A DNA stretch of 64,000 bases from Pseudomonas azotoformans (GCF_900103345.1 NZ_LT629702.1:930001-994000); one strand, 5' to 3'; positions 49,694 through 60,240 are shown, counted from the first letter of the stretch. Numbers and translations are program-made. The notes: generated from the sequence alone by a model not told the origin.

Positions 49694-51451
49694 TTACAAG
49701 GCTGGCTTTTCCTGCAGTACTACATCAGTCGGATTGGCCTTTTTCGGCTTGATCAGGCTGAAGTCGATCAGCGGTTTCTGTTGGCGCATGTAGGGGTTGC
49801 CGATCATCTGCGGGCGTGGTTTGAAGCTGTCACTCACCAGGCTCTTGGTGTGGTCCAGTTCGTTGAAGCTCAGTCCGGCCAGATCGGCCCAGGTGTGAAT
49901 CAATTGCGAACTGGTGTAGGGCCGTTGCAAGTCACTGGCGAAGCTCCAGTCGTGGGTTTCGCGCCACTTCGGCGAGGCATAGGCCATGAACGGAATAGTG
50001 TACATCGGCGCCGTCGGCTTGCCTTCGTTACGTCCCAGGGTGGTGTGGCCGGCCGAGTCGAAGACATCTTCGCCATGGTCCGACAGGTACAGCAGGAAGC
50101 CGTTGGGATCGGTCTTGGCGTAGTCCTTGATCAGGCTCGACACCACGAAATCGTTGTACAGCACGGCATTGTCGTAGCTGTTGTAGGTGGGCAACTGGTC
50201 GTCGCTGATGCCCGCCGGCACGCCCTGGCGGTCAGTGAATTTATCGAAGGTCGGGGGGTAGCGGTACTGGTAGCTCATGTGGGTGCCCAGCAAGTGCACC
50301 ACGATGAACTTGCGCTCGGCCGGATCGGCCAGGGCCTTGGAAAACGGCGCCAGCACGTCGCCATCGTACTGGCGGGCGTTCTGGTTGCGGTTGTTGTTCA
50401 GGTACACCTGCTCGTCGGCCTGTTCGGAGAAGGTCGTGAGCATGGTGTTGCGCTTGGTCATGGTCTGCTGGTTGGTGATCCAGTAGGTCTTGTAGCCGGC
50501 CTGTTTCATCACGCTGACGATGGACGGCGTCTTGAGGTACAGGTCCGGGTTTTCTTCGTCCGCAAAGGTCAGCACCTGTTGCAGCGCTTCGATGGTGTAG
50601 GGGCGCGGGGTGATGACGTTGTCGAACACCGCCAGTTGGTCGCGCAGCTTGTCCAGCTCTGGCGTGGTGTTGCGCGGGTAGCCGTAGAGACTCATGCGCT
50701 GGCGATTGGTGGACTCGCCGATCACCAGCACCAGGGTCGACGGTTGGCCGGCCATGGTGTCCTTGAGGTTTGTCAGGGGCGGGATCTGGCTGGCGCTGTC
50801 GAGCATGCCTTGCATGTTGTCCAACTGCTCGGTGTAGCGGCGGTAGGCGACGATCATCTGCCACGGCACGGCGGGCTCGATACGCGATTCGAAGCGATCC
50901 ATCGCGTCGCCCAGGGTATCGCTGCGGGCGATCTGCTTGACCAGTGGGTAACCAATGACGCCCACCAGGATTGCCGTGGCCGCCAGCAGCGCCTGGCCAC
51001 GCGGCAGGTATACCGGACGCACGCGGGTCCACAGGAAAACAGCCACGGCGGTGTGCGCAATGAACGCCAGCACGATCCACCAGGCGAAGTATTGCGTGGC
51101 GTACTCACCGGCTTCAGAGATGTTCGACTCGAACATGATGAAGATGACGCTTTGGGAAAATTCCTGCTGGTAAATGAAGAAATAACCCAGGCTGGCCATG
51201 GAGCAGGCCCACAGGATCACACCGATCAGGGCGGCGAGCAGGCGCGTGCGACGAGGGAATACCAGCAGGGGGGCCAGCCATATGGCACTCATGAAGAATG
51301 CTTGACGAAACCCACTGAAACCGGCTGTACCACTGAGTTGAATCAGCAGTTGGGTAATACCCGAGAAGTACCAGAAAAACAGGAAAAGCCAGCCCAGGCC
51401 GGCCCAATCAAAGCCTTTCGCAGACGTGGTGCTGCGTTTGAACATCGCCAT
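49694..51451 (-). CDS. cptA: Phosphoethanolamine transferase CptA
   Basis: 585 residues. Inner-membrane enzyme that transfers phosphoethanolamine from phosphatidylethanolamine to lipopolysaccharide core heptose (Salmonella/E. coli CptA/YijP). Five N-terminal transmembrane helices (to about 200), then a periplasmic sulfatase-fold domain: VIGESTNRQRMSLYGYPRNT, ITPRPYTIEALQQ, ITNQQTMTKRNTML, HLLGTH and YLSDHGEDVFD (zinc ligands). These agree closely with E. coli CptA. Start ATG 51451 is chosen because GGAG sits 7 bases upstream; the ATG at 51463 contains that site. LPS modification by it could affect polymyxin resistance; inference. Confidence 0.93.
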   Translation of the reverse strand: MAMFKRSTTSAKGFDWAGLGWLFLFFWYFSGITQLLIQLSGTAGFSGFRQAFFMSAIWLAPLLVFPRRTRLLAALIGVILWACSMASLGYFFIYQQEFSQSVIFIMFESNISEAGEYATQYFAWWIVLAFIAHTAVAVFLWTRVRPVYLPRGQALLAATAILVGVIGYPLVKQIARSDTLGDAMDRFESRIEPAVPWQMIVAYRRYTEQLDNMQGMLDSASQIPPLTNLKDTMAGQPSTLVLVIGESTNRQRMSLYGYPRNTTPELDKLRDQLAVFDNVITPRPYTIEALQQVLTFADEENPDLYLKTPSIVSVMKQAGYKTYWITNQQTMTKRNTMLTTFSEQADEQVYLNNNRNQNARQYDGDVLAPFSKALADPAERKFIVVHLLGTHMSYQYRYPPTFDKFTDRQGVPAGISDDQLPTYNSYDNAVLYNDFVVSSLIKDYAKTDPNGFLLYLSDHGEDVFDSAGHTTLGRNEGKPTAPMYTIPFMAYASPKWRETHDWSFASDLQRPYTSSQLIHTWADLAGLSFNELDHTKSLVSDSFKPRPQMIGNPYMRQQKPLIDFSLIKPKKANPTDVVLQEKPAL

Positions 51452-51612
51452 CCAGCGCTCCAACCCGGTGATTTTTCAGTTGACGCGCAGGGCTGCACGC
51501 AACAGAGGCCACCCTTGCATGGGGTGGCCCTTGGGGGCTGGAGTATCGGGAACGGCGTGTGAAAACTTTGTGAGATTTTTGTAGCAGTTATCTTACAAAA
51601 CGATGACGGGGC

Positions 51613-51792
51613 TCAGCAGAGCGCGGGTTGCGCACCGGCGGGCTGGTCCAGTTGGGCCTGGATGATATGGGCACGCAGGCGCAGGACTTCCTGCTGCAAC
51701 TGTTCGCGCTCGTCTTTCAACTGGCGCAACTCGTCGCGACGGATAGTGACGTAGAGGGTCTGTGGCGGACGTGTCATCTGTGCAGTGCTCAT
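51613..51792 (-). CDS. 59-residue coiled-coil protein
   Basis: MSTAQMTRPPQTLYVTIRR, then a predicted coiled coil over about 20-48 (DELRQLKDEREQLQQEVLRLRAHII in heptad pattern), ending QPALC. GAGG stands six bases before ATG. Probably a small dimerising protein; an N-terminal strand LYVTIRRDE could be a ribbon-type DNA- or protein-binding piece. Not recognised. The gene is read toward cptA; a hairpin GGCCACCC-6-GGGGTGGCC (51507-51529) lies between them. Confidence 0.7.
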   Translation of the reverse strand: MSTAQMTRPPQTLYVTIRRDELRQLKDEREQLQQEVLRLRAHIIQAQLDQPAGAQPALC

Positions 51793-52062
51793 TGCTTACC
51801 TCGCAAATAGCCGGTGTGTCGCGGTGTGCCAGAACGCATGAGTCGAGGTTCTCGGCAGCAGTCGGAGGCAATTCTGAATTCTTTTTGTGGGCAATGGAAC
51901 TTTTTTATTTTTGATGGTCGTGTGACTTTTTGTGCCGTGATGCTGAAACGATGGCAACTTTTTTCCATGAAACTAGCGGTATCCGCGCTGGACTAACCCT
52001 CATTAGCCGCATTGCGCTATAAACTATGTCACACATTTTTTAGTAGTTAGGAGCATCAGCAC

Positions 52063-53046
52063 ATGCAACTGGGGATTATCGGACTAGGCCGCATGGGCGG
52101 GAATATTGCACGGCGCCTGATGCTCAATGGGCATACCACCGTTGTTTACGACCGTAACGAAGCCTTTGTAAAAGGCCTGAGCGAAGAGGGCGCCACCGGC
52201 GTTTCCGACCTCCAGGCCCTGGTTGCCGGGCTGCAAAAGCCGCGCACCGTATGGGTGATGCTGCCAGCTGGCGCACCCACCGAAGACACCATTAATGAGC
52301 TGAGCACGCTGCTCGAAGACGGTGATGCAATCATCGACGGCGGCAACACCAACTATAAGGACGACGTGCGCCGGGCCAAGGCCCTGGCGGAAAAGGGCCT
52401 GCACTATGTCGACGTCGGCACCTCCGGCGGCGTGTGGGGCTTGGAGCGTGGCTACTGCATGATGATCGGTGGCGACGCCGAGACCGTGCAGCGCCTTGAT
52501 CCTATCTTCAAGAGCCTGGCCCCGGGCCTAAGCAATATCCCGCGTACCAAGGACCGTTCCGCCAGCGCCGACCCGCGTGCAGAGCAGGGTTACATCCACG
52601 CAGGCCCTGCCGGTTCCGGGCACTTCGTGAAGATGATCCACAATGGCATCGAGTACGGGATGATGCAGGCGTTTGCCGAAGGGTTTGACATCCTCAAGAC
52701 CAAGAACTCGGAAAACCTGCCTGAAGACCAGCGCTTCGACCTGAACGTCGCCGACATCGCCGAAGTGTGGCGCCGTGGCAGCGTGGTCTCGTCCTGGCTG
52801 CTGGACCTGACCGCCGACGCCCTGGCCACCGACCCGAAACTCGACGGCTACTCCGGCTCCGTGGCCGACAGTGGCGAAGGCCGCTGGACCATCGAAGCCG
52901 CCATGGAACAAGCCGTGCCGGTGCCGGTGTTGTCCACTTCGCTGTTCGCCCGCTTCCGTTCGCGCCAGCAGAGCACTTACGGTGACAAAATGCTGTCTGC
53001 CATGCGCTTCGGCTTTGGTGGTCACGTGGAGACTTCCAAAAAATGA
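52063..53046 (+). CDS. gnd: 6-phosphogluconate dehydrogenase, decarboxylating
   Basis: 327 residues, the short form of Gnd. It oxidises 6-phosphogluconate to ribulose 5-phosphate, making NAD(P)H. N-terminal Rossmann [13 protein letters not shown] (7-19), [15 protein letters not shown] (about 87-101), and [20 protein letters not shown] with the catalytic lysine region in [20 protein letters not shown] (about 187-206). TTAGGAG lies upstream. The zwf ATG overlaps its TGA (ATGA). Confidence 0.95.
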   Translation: MQLGIIGLGRMGGNIARRLMLNGHTTVVYDRNEAFVKGLSEEGATGVSDLQALVAGLQKPRTVWVMLPAGAPTEDTINELSTLLEDGDAIIDGGNTNYKDDVRRAKALAEKGLHYVDVGTSGGVWGLERGYCMMIGGDAETVQRLDPIFKSLAPGLSNIPRTKDRSASADPRAEQGYIHAGPAGSGHFVKMIHNGIEYGMMQAFAEGFDILKTKNSENLPEDQRFDLNVADIAEVWRRGSVVSSWLLDLTADALATDPKLDGYSGSVADSGEGRWTIEAAMEQAVPVPVLSTSLFARFRSRQQSTYGDKMLSAMRFGFGGHVETSKK

Positions 53047-54566
53047 CCACCAACGGCAAGAAACCCAAGGCCGAACCCGCTCCGCCCACCACGCTGTTTC
53101 TGTTTGGTGCCCATGGTGATCTTGTCAAGCGCCTGCTGATGCCGGCGCTGTACAACCTCAGCCGTGATGGCCTGCTGGGCGATGGCTTGCGCATTGTCGG
53201 CGTGGATCACAACGCCATCAGCGACGCCGACTTCGCCAAGAAACTCGAAGACTTCATTCGCACCGAAGCCGCGAGCAAGGTCAAGGGCAATGCCGATAAC
53301 GCCCTGGATCCAACGTTGTGGGCGCAACTGGCCAAGGGCATCAGCTACGTCGAGGGCGACTTCCTCGACGACAGCACCTACGCCGACATCGGCCAGAAGA
53401 TCGCCGACAGTGGCACCGGCAACGCGGTTTTCTACCTGGCCACCGCGCCGCGTTTCTTCAGTGAAGTGGTGCAGCGCCTGGGCAGCGCCGGGCTGTTGAC
53501 GGAAACCGACGACAGCTTCCGGCGCGTGGTCATCGAGAAGCCCTTCGGTTCCGACCTGGCCACCGCCGAGGCGCTGAACGCCTGCCTGCTCAAGGTGATG
53601 AGCGAGAAGCAGATCTACCGTATTGACCATTACCTGGGCAAGGAAACGGTGCAGAACATCCTGATCAGCCGTTTCTCCAACGTGCTGTTCGAGGCGTTCT
53701 GGAACAACCATTACATCGACCACGTGCAAATCACCGCTGCCGAAACTGTCGGCGTTGAAACCCGGGGCAATTTCTTTGAAAAAACCGGCACCCTGCGCGA
53801 CATGGTGCCCAACCACCTGTTCCAGTTGCTGGCGATGGTGGCCATGGAGCCGCCCGCAGCCTTTGGTGCCGACGCCGTACGTGGTGAAAAAGCCAAGGTG
53901 ATCGGTGCCGTGCGGCCCTGGTCCCTGGAGGATGCGCGGGCCAATTCGGTACGCGGGCAGTACACCGCCGGTGAAATCGGTGGCAAGCCACTGCCGGGCT
54001 ATCGGGAAGAAGCCAACGTGGCGCCGGACAGCAGCACCGAGACCTTCGTCGCGCTCAAGGTGATGATTGATAACTGGCGCTGGGTCGGCGTGCCGTTCTA
54101 CCTGCGTACCGGCAAGCGCATGAGCGTGCGCGACACCGAAATCGTGATCTGCTTCAAGCCGGCCCCTTATGCGCAGTTCCGTGACACCGAGGTCGACGAA
54201 CTCAAGCCCACCTACCTGAAAATCCAGATCCAGCCCAATGAAGGTATGTGGTTCGACCTGCTGGCGAAAAAGCCCGGGCCGACCCTGGACATGGCCAATA
54301 TCCAATTGGGTTTTGCCTACAAGGACTTCTTCGAAATGCAACCGTCGACCGGGTACGAAACCCTGATCTACGACTGCATGACCGGCGACCAGACCTTGTT
54401 CCAGCGTGCCGACAACATCGAAAACGGCTGGCGCGCGGTGCAACCCTTCCTGGATGCGTGGAAGGAAGACGACGGCATCCAGGCCTACAAGGCCGGTGAA
54501 GACGGCCCGGCCGCTGCCGACGCGTTGCTGGCCCGAGATGGCCGCACGTGGCACAGCCTCGGATGA
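53043..54566 (+). CDS. zwf: Glucose-6-phosphate 1-dehydrogenase
   Basis: 507 residues. First enzyme of the oxidative pentose phosphate / Entner-Doudoroff entry. NADP Rossmann motif [12 protein letters not shown] near residue 20, and the active-site RIDHYLGKE (about 193-201), both diagnostic. Coupled to gnd before it and to the HAD gene after it (ATGA overlaps). Pseudomonads carry additional zwf copies; this gnd-linked one is the paralogue with the decarboxylating pathway. Confidence 0.96.
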   Translation: MTTNGKKPKAEPAPPTTLFLFGAHGDLVKRLLMPALYNLSRDGLLGDGLRIVGVDHNAISDADFAKKLEDFIRTEAASKVKGNADNALDPTLWAQLAKGISYVEGDFLDDSTYADIGQKIADSGTGNAVFYLATAPRFFSEVVQRLGSAGLLTETDDSFRRVVIEKPFGSDLATAEALNACLLKVMSEKQIYRIDHYLGKETVQNILISRFSNVLFEAFWNNHYIDHVQITAAETVGVETRGNFFEKTGTLRDMVPNHLFQLLAMVAMEPPAAFGADAVRGEKAKVIGAVRPWSLEDARANSVRGQYTAGEIGGKPLPGYREEANVAPDSSTETFVALKVMIDNWRWVGVPFYLRTGKRMSVRDTEIVICFKPAPYAQFRDTEVDELKPTYLKIQIQPNEGMWFDLLAKKPGPTLDMANIQLGFAYKDFFEMQPSTGYETLIYDCMTGDQTLFQRADNIENGWRAVQPFLDAWKEDDGIQAYKAGEDGPAAADALLARDGRTWHSLG

Positions 54567-55408
54567 GTGATGCAGCGATTCATCCTATCCGTTTTATCCT
54601 CAGTGACGTGGACGGCACCTTGCTGCATCCGGACCACCACCTCAGCCAGCGCACCGCCGACGCGGTGCGTGCGCTGCGTGACGCCGGGGTGGTTTTCAGC
54701 CTGGCCAGCGGGCGTCCGCCCAAGGCGATGCTGCACCTGATCGAAACGTTCGGTATCGATGTGCCAGTAGCGGGTTTCAACGGCGGCACGCTGATCAACC
54801 CGGATGGCAGCATCCTGGTTGCCCACCATTTGCCGGCGGAAGCGGCGCTGGTCACCCTGGCGCTGTTTTCGGGCGAGCCGGACGTGGAAGTGTGGGTGTT
54901 TGCCGACGGTGACTGGCTGCGTCGCGATCCGCCCGGGCCGATGGTGCAGCGCGAAGCCGATGGCCTCGGCTACGGGCCGGTGGTGGTGGAGAGTTTCGAA
55001 CCCTACCTGGATCGGATCGACAAGATCGTCGCCGCGAGCAACAACACCCAACGGCTGGTCGAGTTGGAAGCGCAGTTGCAGCCCAAGGTACAGGGGCTGG
55101 CCCAGGTCTCGCGTTCACAACCGGTTTATCTGGATGTGACGGCGATGTTGGCCAACAAGGGTGAAGCCCTGAAGACCCTGGCTGCGCACCTTGGCATACC
55201 ACTGGAGCAGACCGCGGCGATAGGCGATGGCGGTAATGACCCGGCGATGTTTGAGGTGGCCGGGTTGTCGATTGCGATGGGGCAGGCGCAAGAGTCCGTC
55301 AAGCGCCAGGCCAGTGTGGTCACTGGCAGTAACGTCGAGGATGGCGCTGCTGAGGCGATAGAGCGGTTTATCCTGGCCGACCGCAACGGGGCCGCAGTCA
55401 TACGATAG
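54563..55408 (+). CDS. Cof-type HAD hydrolase (sugar-phosphate phosphatase-like)
   Basis: 281 residues, start [10 protein letters not shown] (54563), coupled to zwf. HAD motifs: SDVDGTLL (I, catalytic aspartates), SGRPP (II), lysine of motif III in ANKGEAL, and GDGGNDPAMF (IV), with a C2-type cap. Cof proteins dephosphorylate sugar phosphates or pyridoxal phosphate; here the place after gnd-zwf suggests a sugar phosphate. Confidence 0.92.
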   Translation: MSDAAIHPIRFILSDVDGTLLHPDHHLSQRTADAVRALRDAGVVFSLASGRPPKAMLHLIETFGIDVPVAGFNGGTLINPDGSILVAHHLPAEAALVTLALFSGEPDVEVWVFADGDWLRRDPPGPMVQREADGLGYGPVVVESFEPYLDRIDKIVAASNNTQRLVELEAQLQPKVQGLAQVSRSQPVYLDVTAMLANKGEALKTLAAHLGIPLEQTAAIGDGGNDPAMFEVAGLSIAMGQAQESVKRQASVVTGSNVEDGAAEAIERFILADRNGAAVIR

Positions 55409-55461
55409 ACAGTTACAGCGATAAGGCAGGGCAGTACGCCAACAATGGACGCTGAATCTTG

Positions 55462-55484
55462 CGCCCCGCACCCCGGGGCGTTTT
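55462..55484 (+). terminator. Rho-independent terminator upstream of the 1578-residue protein gene
   Basis: Stem CGCCCCG / CGGGGCG with a 5-base loop, then TTTT, 54 bases after the HAD stop and 18 bases before the ATG of the giant gene. It should end the gnd-zwf-HAD transcript. Confidence 0.85.
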
Positions 55485-55502
55485 ATCAGCAAGGAACCCT
55501 CC

Positions 55503-58500
55503 ATGACTGCCCCGTCTTCGTTTGCCCGCAGCGAGCTTGCCATTGAGCTTGCCCGTAAAATCCTCGATTACTTTGCCTCACGGCCTTCATTGCAAGAGGT
55601 TGCCCTGCGGGTGATGGCGGACAGCCTGCCTACTCGCTATCACTGGCTGCCGATCAACCACACGGGGCCGATGCTGCTCACACCGGTGTACCGCTATGAC
55701 AACCATGCTTTCGTGCTTGAAGGCCACGACGCGCAGAATTTGCCCGATGCCCTGATCGAGCGTTGCGCCACCGGGCAGTTTATCGACTTCAGCCAGGGCC
55801 AGCTCATTGCGCAGAATGCCCAGGGTGTGACCCTGCCTCAGAAGGTTGAGGTGCGTGACATCGAGAAGGTGCTCAATCAGCAAGGCCCGCTGTTGCTCGA
55901 GTGCTACCAGGAAGCGCTGGTGGATTACTGGATGAGCCCGGGCAACGATCAAACCATTCGCTACCTGTGGCTGGCCGATACCCTCAGGAATGCACTGTTG
56001 GATGCGGCGACCCACGCTTCGCTTGCTGGGCAAGAGCTGGACATGGTGATCAGCCTGGTCAGCCGCTCGTTGTCGACTTCGCGCTTCCAGCCGGTCGATG
56101 GGCATGCCTATATCATCGATCAATGGGGCGAGCGGGGGGCGATGAACCTGGAGATGCTGCGCGGGCTGGTGTTGGTCAAGCAGCACGGCGAACGTACCAC
56201 CGTGTTGCTGTTCACCCTGTCCAGGGGCATCCAGCGCTTCGACTCCCTGGCGCAACTGGGTGATTGGCTGGTCAACCTGTTAAGCGAAATCGCTCCAGGC
56301 CACTCGATGCAGTGGCGCCTGTACCAGCCGGCCGGGAACATCTTTCACAGTTTCAGCCTGACCTTCCTGGCCAAGCAATTGGCGGATATCAAGGCGGTAT
56401 TGCCGCTGGTGCGTTCAATACCCGAGCCGCAGGACGTATTGGCGCGTGCGGTCGAGGTGATCACCCGTGACTTCGACAGCGCCCCCATCGGCTCTGCGCT
56501 CATCCAGCGCCTGCGTGATGCGCTCCCAGGCTGGCTGTTGCAGGCTCCCGTCGACCTGCAATGGCAGATGAGCCGCTACGCCATCGACCTGGCCAAGCAG
56601 ATTCGGCAACCGGATTGGCGGCCGTTTGACGAAGGCGTTCCCTCGCTGCTGGATTACGCCCGCCAGGCGCTGTCGGCACAATTGGCCAAGGACTATCCGG
56701 ACCGGCCAGTGATCGATCCGGATCTCGTCAAGGTGATGATCGAACTCGATGAGCGTGACTTGCACGCGCAGCCCGGTTTGTTGTGGCAGCTGCCGCCGCT
56801 CTACACCCACGGCAGCTGGACCCTCAGTGAGTTCTCATGGTTGGCGTTGACGGCGCTTGATCCGAGCCGGGTCACACTCACGACAGCCCCCGGCCACCCG
56901 GCGGTGTGGCTCGCGCCCAGTGACGCGATAAGCCTGATTGGGCGTGCGGACGTCCGGGGTGGCTACGGTCGCGTGATCAAAGAGAAATTCAAGGACAACC
57001 CGCGCGAACTGCTCTGGCGCAAGGCGCGGTTTATCGAGCAATTGCGCCTGCAAGTGCCCATGCTGGCACTCGAATACCACCTCAAGTACCCAAAGGCGTT
57101 TTCCCGTAAAGCCTATGTGAACGTGGCGGCCATTTTTCAACCGAGCACGGCTGAAACCGAGTCGGTGGTGTTGCGTCCTTTAGCCTTCACGCCGGCGGTG
57201 GGGGAAGCGCCTGATGAAGTGCGCAACATGTTCATCATCGGCCCGCGCAGCCTTGGCGAAGGCCCGCAGGTCCTCTACCGGCCGATGTGCGACGTGAAGT
57301 TCATCGAGTTTGCCACCGCAGACGCGCTGCTGGCTGCCATCGCCAGCCCAGGTCAGTTGCAGTTTCAGGTGTTGGCCTGGTTGCCGGCGTCGGCGCGGGC
57401 GCGCTACCTGGTGCCAGACCTGACTGCGCCGAGTCTTGCTGCATTCGAGCGGGTCGACTTCAACCAGTCATTGTGGTCTGGCGAGGGGGTCGCGTTGGCC
57501 GATATGGAAGTCGAGGGGGACTATCTGGCAGCGCTGTTCGAAAGCAGTGTTGAGACCACCTTGAGTGTGACGCAGCCTTCGGCGTCCTCCCAACTCGACG
57601 CCTTCTGGGACTGGGTCAAGTGGCTGTTCGGGGTGGGTTTGCTTCTGCTGCTGACGTTTTACGGCGGTCCCGCGGGGCGGGCGCTGGGCTGGCTTTTCCT
57701 GACGTGGTCGGTGGTGCAGGACCTCAGTTCCATCGGTGACAAGGATGCCGAAGACAAAGTCTCCAGCGTGGCGGACCTGTTGTTGAATATCGGTCTGCTG
57801 CTGCTCAGTCGCGGCCGTGTTTCCACCAAAGTCGCTGGGCGATCAAAAGCGGATGATTTGCTCGACCTGGCCCAGGGCGCCGATCTGGAGCAAAGCATTG
57901 AAATGAGCTGGAGTGAGGCACCGGAGTATCTGTCCGAAGGGGGGCAGACCAGTCGTATCGGAACGCCAACGGTGCAGTTGCCAACGGTACGCGGTCCCGA
58001 GGAATTGGTGCGGGGGGATCCTGAGCTGGAGCAGTTGTGGAGCGGTTTGTACCGACGGCTGTCGGTGATTCGTTTGGCGGAGTTGGCGCTGTACAAGGTC
58101 AGGCCGCTGCCGTTTGCCGAGCGTATCAGCACGGGTAAGCAACGCGGCCTGTTCCGCGCGGGTGGAAGCCTGTACGCAAGCATTGATGGGGACATGTTCA
58201 AGGTTGAAGAGCACGATGGCGTCACGCGCGTGGTGAACGATGACTTGGTAAACCGCCTGGGGCCGCAAGTGGTGCCCAGCACCGAGGGAGAATGGTCGTT
58301 TTCGCCGGAGCCGGCAATGCCCCACGACTTTCAGGACGCGCTCGACCAGGAAAAACACCGGCTGGCGCAGCTCAAAAGTGATGAGCAACGACGCAAGACG
58401 CTCGATGAAGAGTACGACAAACTGGTCCTGCAGTTTGCAGACCAGAACTTCCCCGACACCACGACGCTGCAGGCGCTGAATGCGCGAAGTGCCGAATCCG

Positions 58501-60239
58501 GAACTCGGGAGTTGATCGAGGAAGAGTTGGCCAGGGCGGACACTACGCTGTGGTGTTCTACTGCCTTGATGGAGGCACTCACCCGGCGTCGGCGGTTGAA
58601 AGTGGTCAGAGAGTTCAGCGCGCTGTACAACCGGTTCAGCGCGGGTGCGGTCAAGGCCCGGCGTAACAGGGCGGTGTTGCTCGCCAGTAAACGTGCGGTG
58701 CTGCTCCATGAGGATCAACTCGGTGCTGAGACGTTCGACGCACAGAACTTGAGTGCCGTGGTTCTGGATGCCAAGACCTGGCGTGGTTTTGCAGCCAGGT
58801 TACCCGACTACGCGACGTTACAGCTGGACGCGATTGAAGCGTGCCAGGATGCCGAGCGGCAGTTTGAAGAAATGAAGCGCACCGGCAAGGCCTTGGATAT
58901 CGCAGTGTCCGCGCTGGACAGCGCGGACTGGGCGGACTGGGCGGGTCGGCGCATGTCCATGATGTGGCGGGAACTGCACCTGCGTACCTTGGCCTTGCAA
59001 TGTTTTGATGGGCGGGTGACTGTCGTCAGGGACGCAACGCTGAACCTGATTCAGGAGGTCAGCACGCTATGCAGCATGAAGCTGCTCTCCTATCGGGAGC
59101 TGTATATCAAGGGCGGTTTCAATCTGGATCACCAGTTGCGGGTCGCCAATGACGTGCTGGATACGTTGGTGCTGGCCTATCACCGCCTGGCTTACCAGTT
59201 GAGTCCCTTCCCAATGTATGTCGTCCCCCAGGCGCTAGGGAGATTTCGCGCCTTTGTCAAAGAACTGCAACGTTCAGTGGAGGAAGAGCTGATCGAGCTG
59301 TATCGGCAGTATGAGGAGGCTAACCTGGAGGCAATTTCCGGCACAGTTCGCAAAAGCCCCGGGATGTTGATTGATGAGGTCACGCAAGGACCGCTGATCG
59401 GCAATCGACGCAGTCCAGCCGTACCTGATGCAAAACAGGAATACCTTGACCTGCTGGAGCCGTTCGATGAACGACGTGCCTTTACTTTCAAACGTCTGGG
59501 GACCGAGGAGGCGCCGGTATGGACGATGCAGCCAAGTGTCCGGCCGCAGGCCGAGGCTGTCGACGTCGTCGAGTCCTTGGAGACAATCGGCGGTGAGGCG
59601 CAACGGCTGTGGCGAGATGCCAGGCGCCAGTACGGGCTGATCTGCGAGTTGGAATCCGTGCCCAGGATGTCGCCGCGTCTGGCGCGTGGCGAATGGATTA
59701 ACGCGATCAAACGCATGAGCCAGCAACGGGATCTGCTTATCGACGCGCTCAAAGTAGCGCCGGTTTCGCCCAGGCATCAGGACCTGCTGGCATTTTTCAA
59801 GCACACCCCCGCCGAGCTGTATGACGAGATTATTCAGTTTATGGCGCAGGCCTCGGTGATGCGTGACCGGATGATTTTAAGGTATTCACCGACGTCGGAA
59901 GGGTTGCTGCAACTTTCTTATAAGGCGAAGAAGGTGGATATGCTGGAGTTGCCGTCGGCGCGTCCGTTGATTCGGGAGTTTACGGTGCGCGAAAGCTCCA
60001 CCGGTCGGCCCTTATGGCTGGCCCGCTTCCACTATAGGACCCAAGCTGCGCGCATTATTGGTTACCACTTTATCCGTGGGCATCTCAAACGCTATGAACA
60101 ACGGCACATCGGTTATCAAAAAATGAAAGACCACGCGTCTAACCGGGAACTTCTGATCAATGTTCTGCGCTCGAACATTGATCACGAAGTTGCCGAAACG
60201 GTGTTCTTTAGCGAAGACGTCAGCTCAAGGGTGCGCTGA
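55503..60239 (+). CDS. 1578-residue toxin-like protein of unknown function
   Basis: I do not know its function. No signal peptide. Residues 1-700 are soluble, with a segment HGERTTVLLFTLSRGIQRF (about 233-251). A hydrophobic stretch (about 701-742, FWDWVKWLFGVGLLLLLTFYG) and a second (about 757-772) could cross a membrane. Predicted coiled coils lie near 942-985 and 1244-1282. The C terminus has LARFHYRTQ...HLKRYEQRHIGYQ (about 1512-1545). From memory, large Pseudomonas proteins grouped as DUF6543/dermonecrotic-toxin-like share the central hydrophobic region and an FHY/HLK/QR tail. No catalytic motif, RTX repeats or immunity gene is seen. AAGGAACC precedes ATG. Confidence 0.7.
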   Translation: MTAPSSFARSELAIELARKILDYFASRPSLQEVALRVMADSLPTRYHWLPINHTGPMLLTPVYRYDNHAFVLEGHDAQNLPDALIERCATGQFIDFSQGQLIAQNAQGVTLPQKVEVRDIEKVLNQQGPLLLECYQEALVDYWMSPGNDQTIRYLWLADTLRNALLDAATHASLAGQELDMVISLVSRSLSTSRFQPVDGHAYIIDQWGERGAMNLEMLRGLVLVKQHGERTTVLLFTLSRGIQRFDSLAQLGDWLVNLLSEIAPGHSMQWRLYQPAGNIFHSFSLTFLAKQLADIKAVLPLVRSIPEPQDVLARAVEVITRDFDSAPIGSALIQRLRDALPGWLLQAPVDLQWQMSRYAIDLAKQIRQPDWRPFDEGVPSLLDYARQALSAQLAKDYPDRPVIDPDLVKVMIELDERDLHAQPGLLWQLPPLYTHGSWTLSEFSWLALTALDPSRVTLTTAPGHPAVWLAPSDAISLIGRADVRGGYGRVIKEKFKDNPRELLWRKARFIEQLRLQVPMLALEYHLKYPKAFSRKAYVNVAAIFQPSTAETESVVLRPLAFTPAVGEAPDEVRNMFIIGPRSLGEGPQVLYRPMCDVKFIEFATADALLAAIASPGQLQFQVLAWLPASARARYLVPDLTAPSLAAFERVDFNQSLWSGEGVALADMEVEGDYLAALFESSVETTLSVTQPSASSQLDAFWDWVKWLFGVGLLLLLTFYGGPAGRALGWLFLTWSVVQDLSSIGDKDAEDKVSSVADLLLNIGLLLLSRGRVSTKVAGRSKADDLLDLAQGADLEQSIEMSWSEAPEYLSEGGQTSRIGTPTVQLPTVRGPEELVRGDPELEQLWSGLYRRLSVIRLAELALYKVRPLPFAERISTGKQRGLFRAGGSLYASIDGDMFKVEEHDGVTRVVNDDLVNRLGPQVVPSTEGEWSFSPEPAMPHDFQDALDQEKHRLAQLKSDEQRRKTLDEEYDKLVLQFADQNFPDTTTLQALNARSAESGTRELIEEELARADTTLWCSTALMEALTRRRRLKVVREFSALYNRFSAGAVKARRNRAVLLASKRAVLLHEDQLGAETFDAQNLSAVVLDAKTWRGFAARLPDYATLQLDAIEACQDAERQFEEMKRTGKALDIAVSALDSADWADWAGRRMSMMWRELHLRTLALQCFDGRVTVVRDATLNLIQEVSTLCSMKLLSYRELYIKGGFNLDHQLRVANDVLDTLVLAYHRLAYQLSPFPMYVVPQALGRFRAFVKELQRSVEEELIELYRQYEEANLEAISGTVRKSPGMLIDEVTQGPLIGNRRSPAVPDAKQEYLDLLEPFDERRAFTFKRLGTEEAPVWTMQPSVRPQAEAVDVVESLETIGGEAQRLWRDARRQYGLICELESVPRMSPRLARGEWINAIKRMSQQRDLLIDALKVAPVSPRHQDLLAFFKHTPAELYDEIIQFMAQASVMRDRMILRYSPTSEGLLQLSYKAKKVDMLELPSARPLIREFTVRESSTGRPLWLARFHYRTQAARIIGYHFIRGHLKRYEQRHIGYQKMKDHASNRELLINVLRSNIDHEVAETVFFSEDVSSRVR

Positions 60240-60240
60240 G

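Noticed and set aside
49676..51562. 628-residue plus-strand open frame
   Set aside because: Antisense to cptA, whose motifs are clear.
51593..51871. 92-residue minus-strand frame
   Set aside because: Overlaps the 59-residue coiled-coil frame, which has the better ribosome-binding site and regular heptads.
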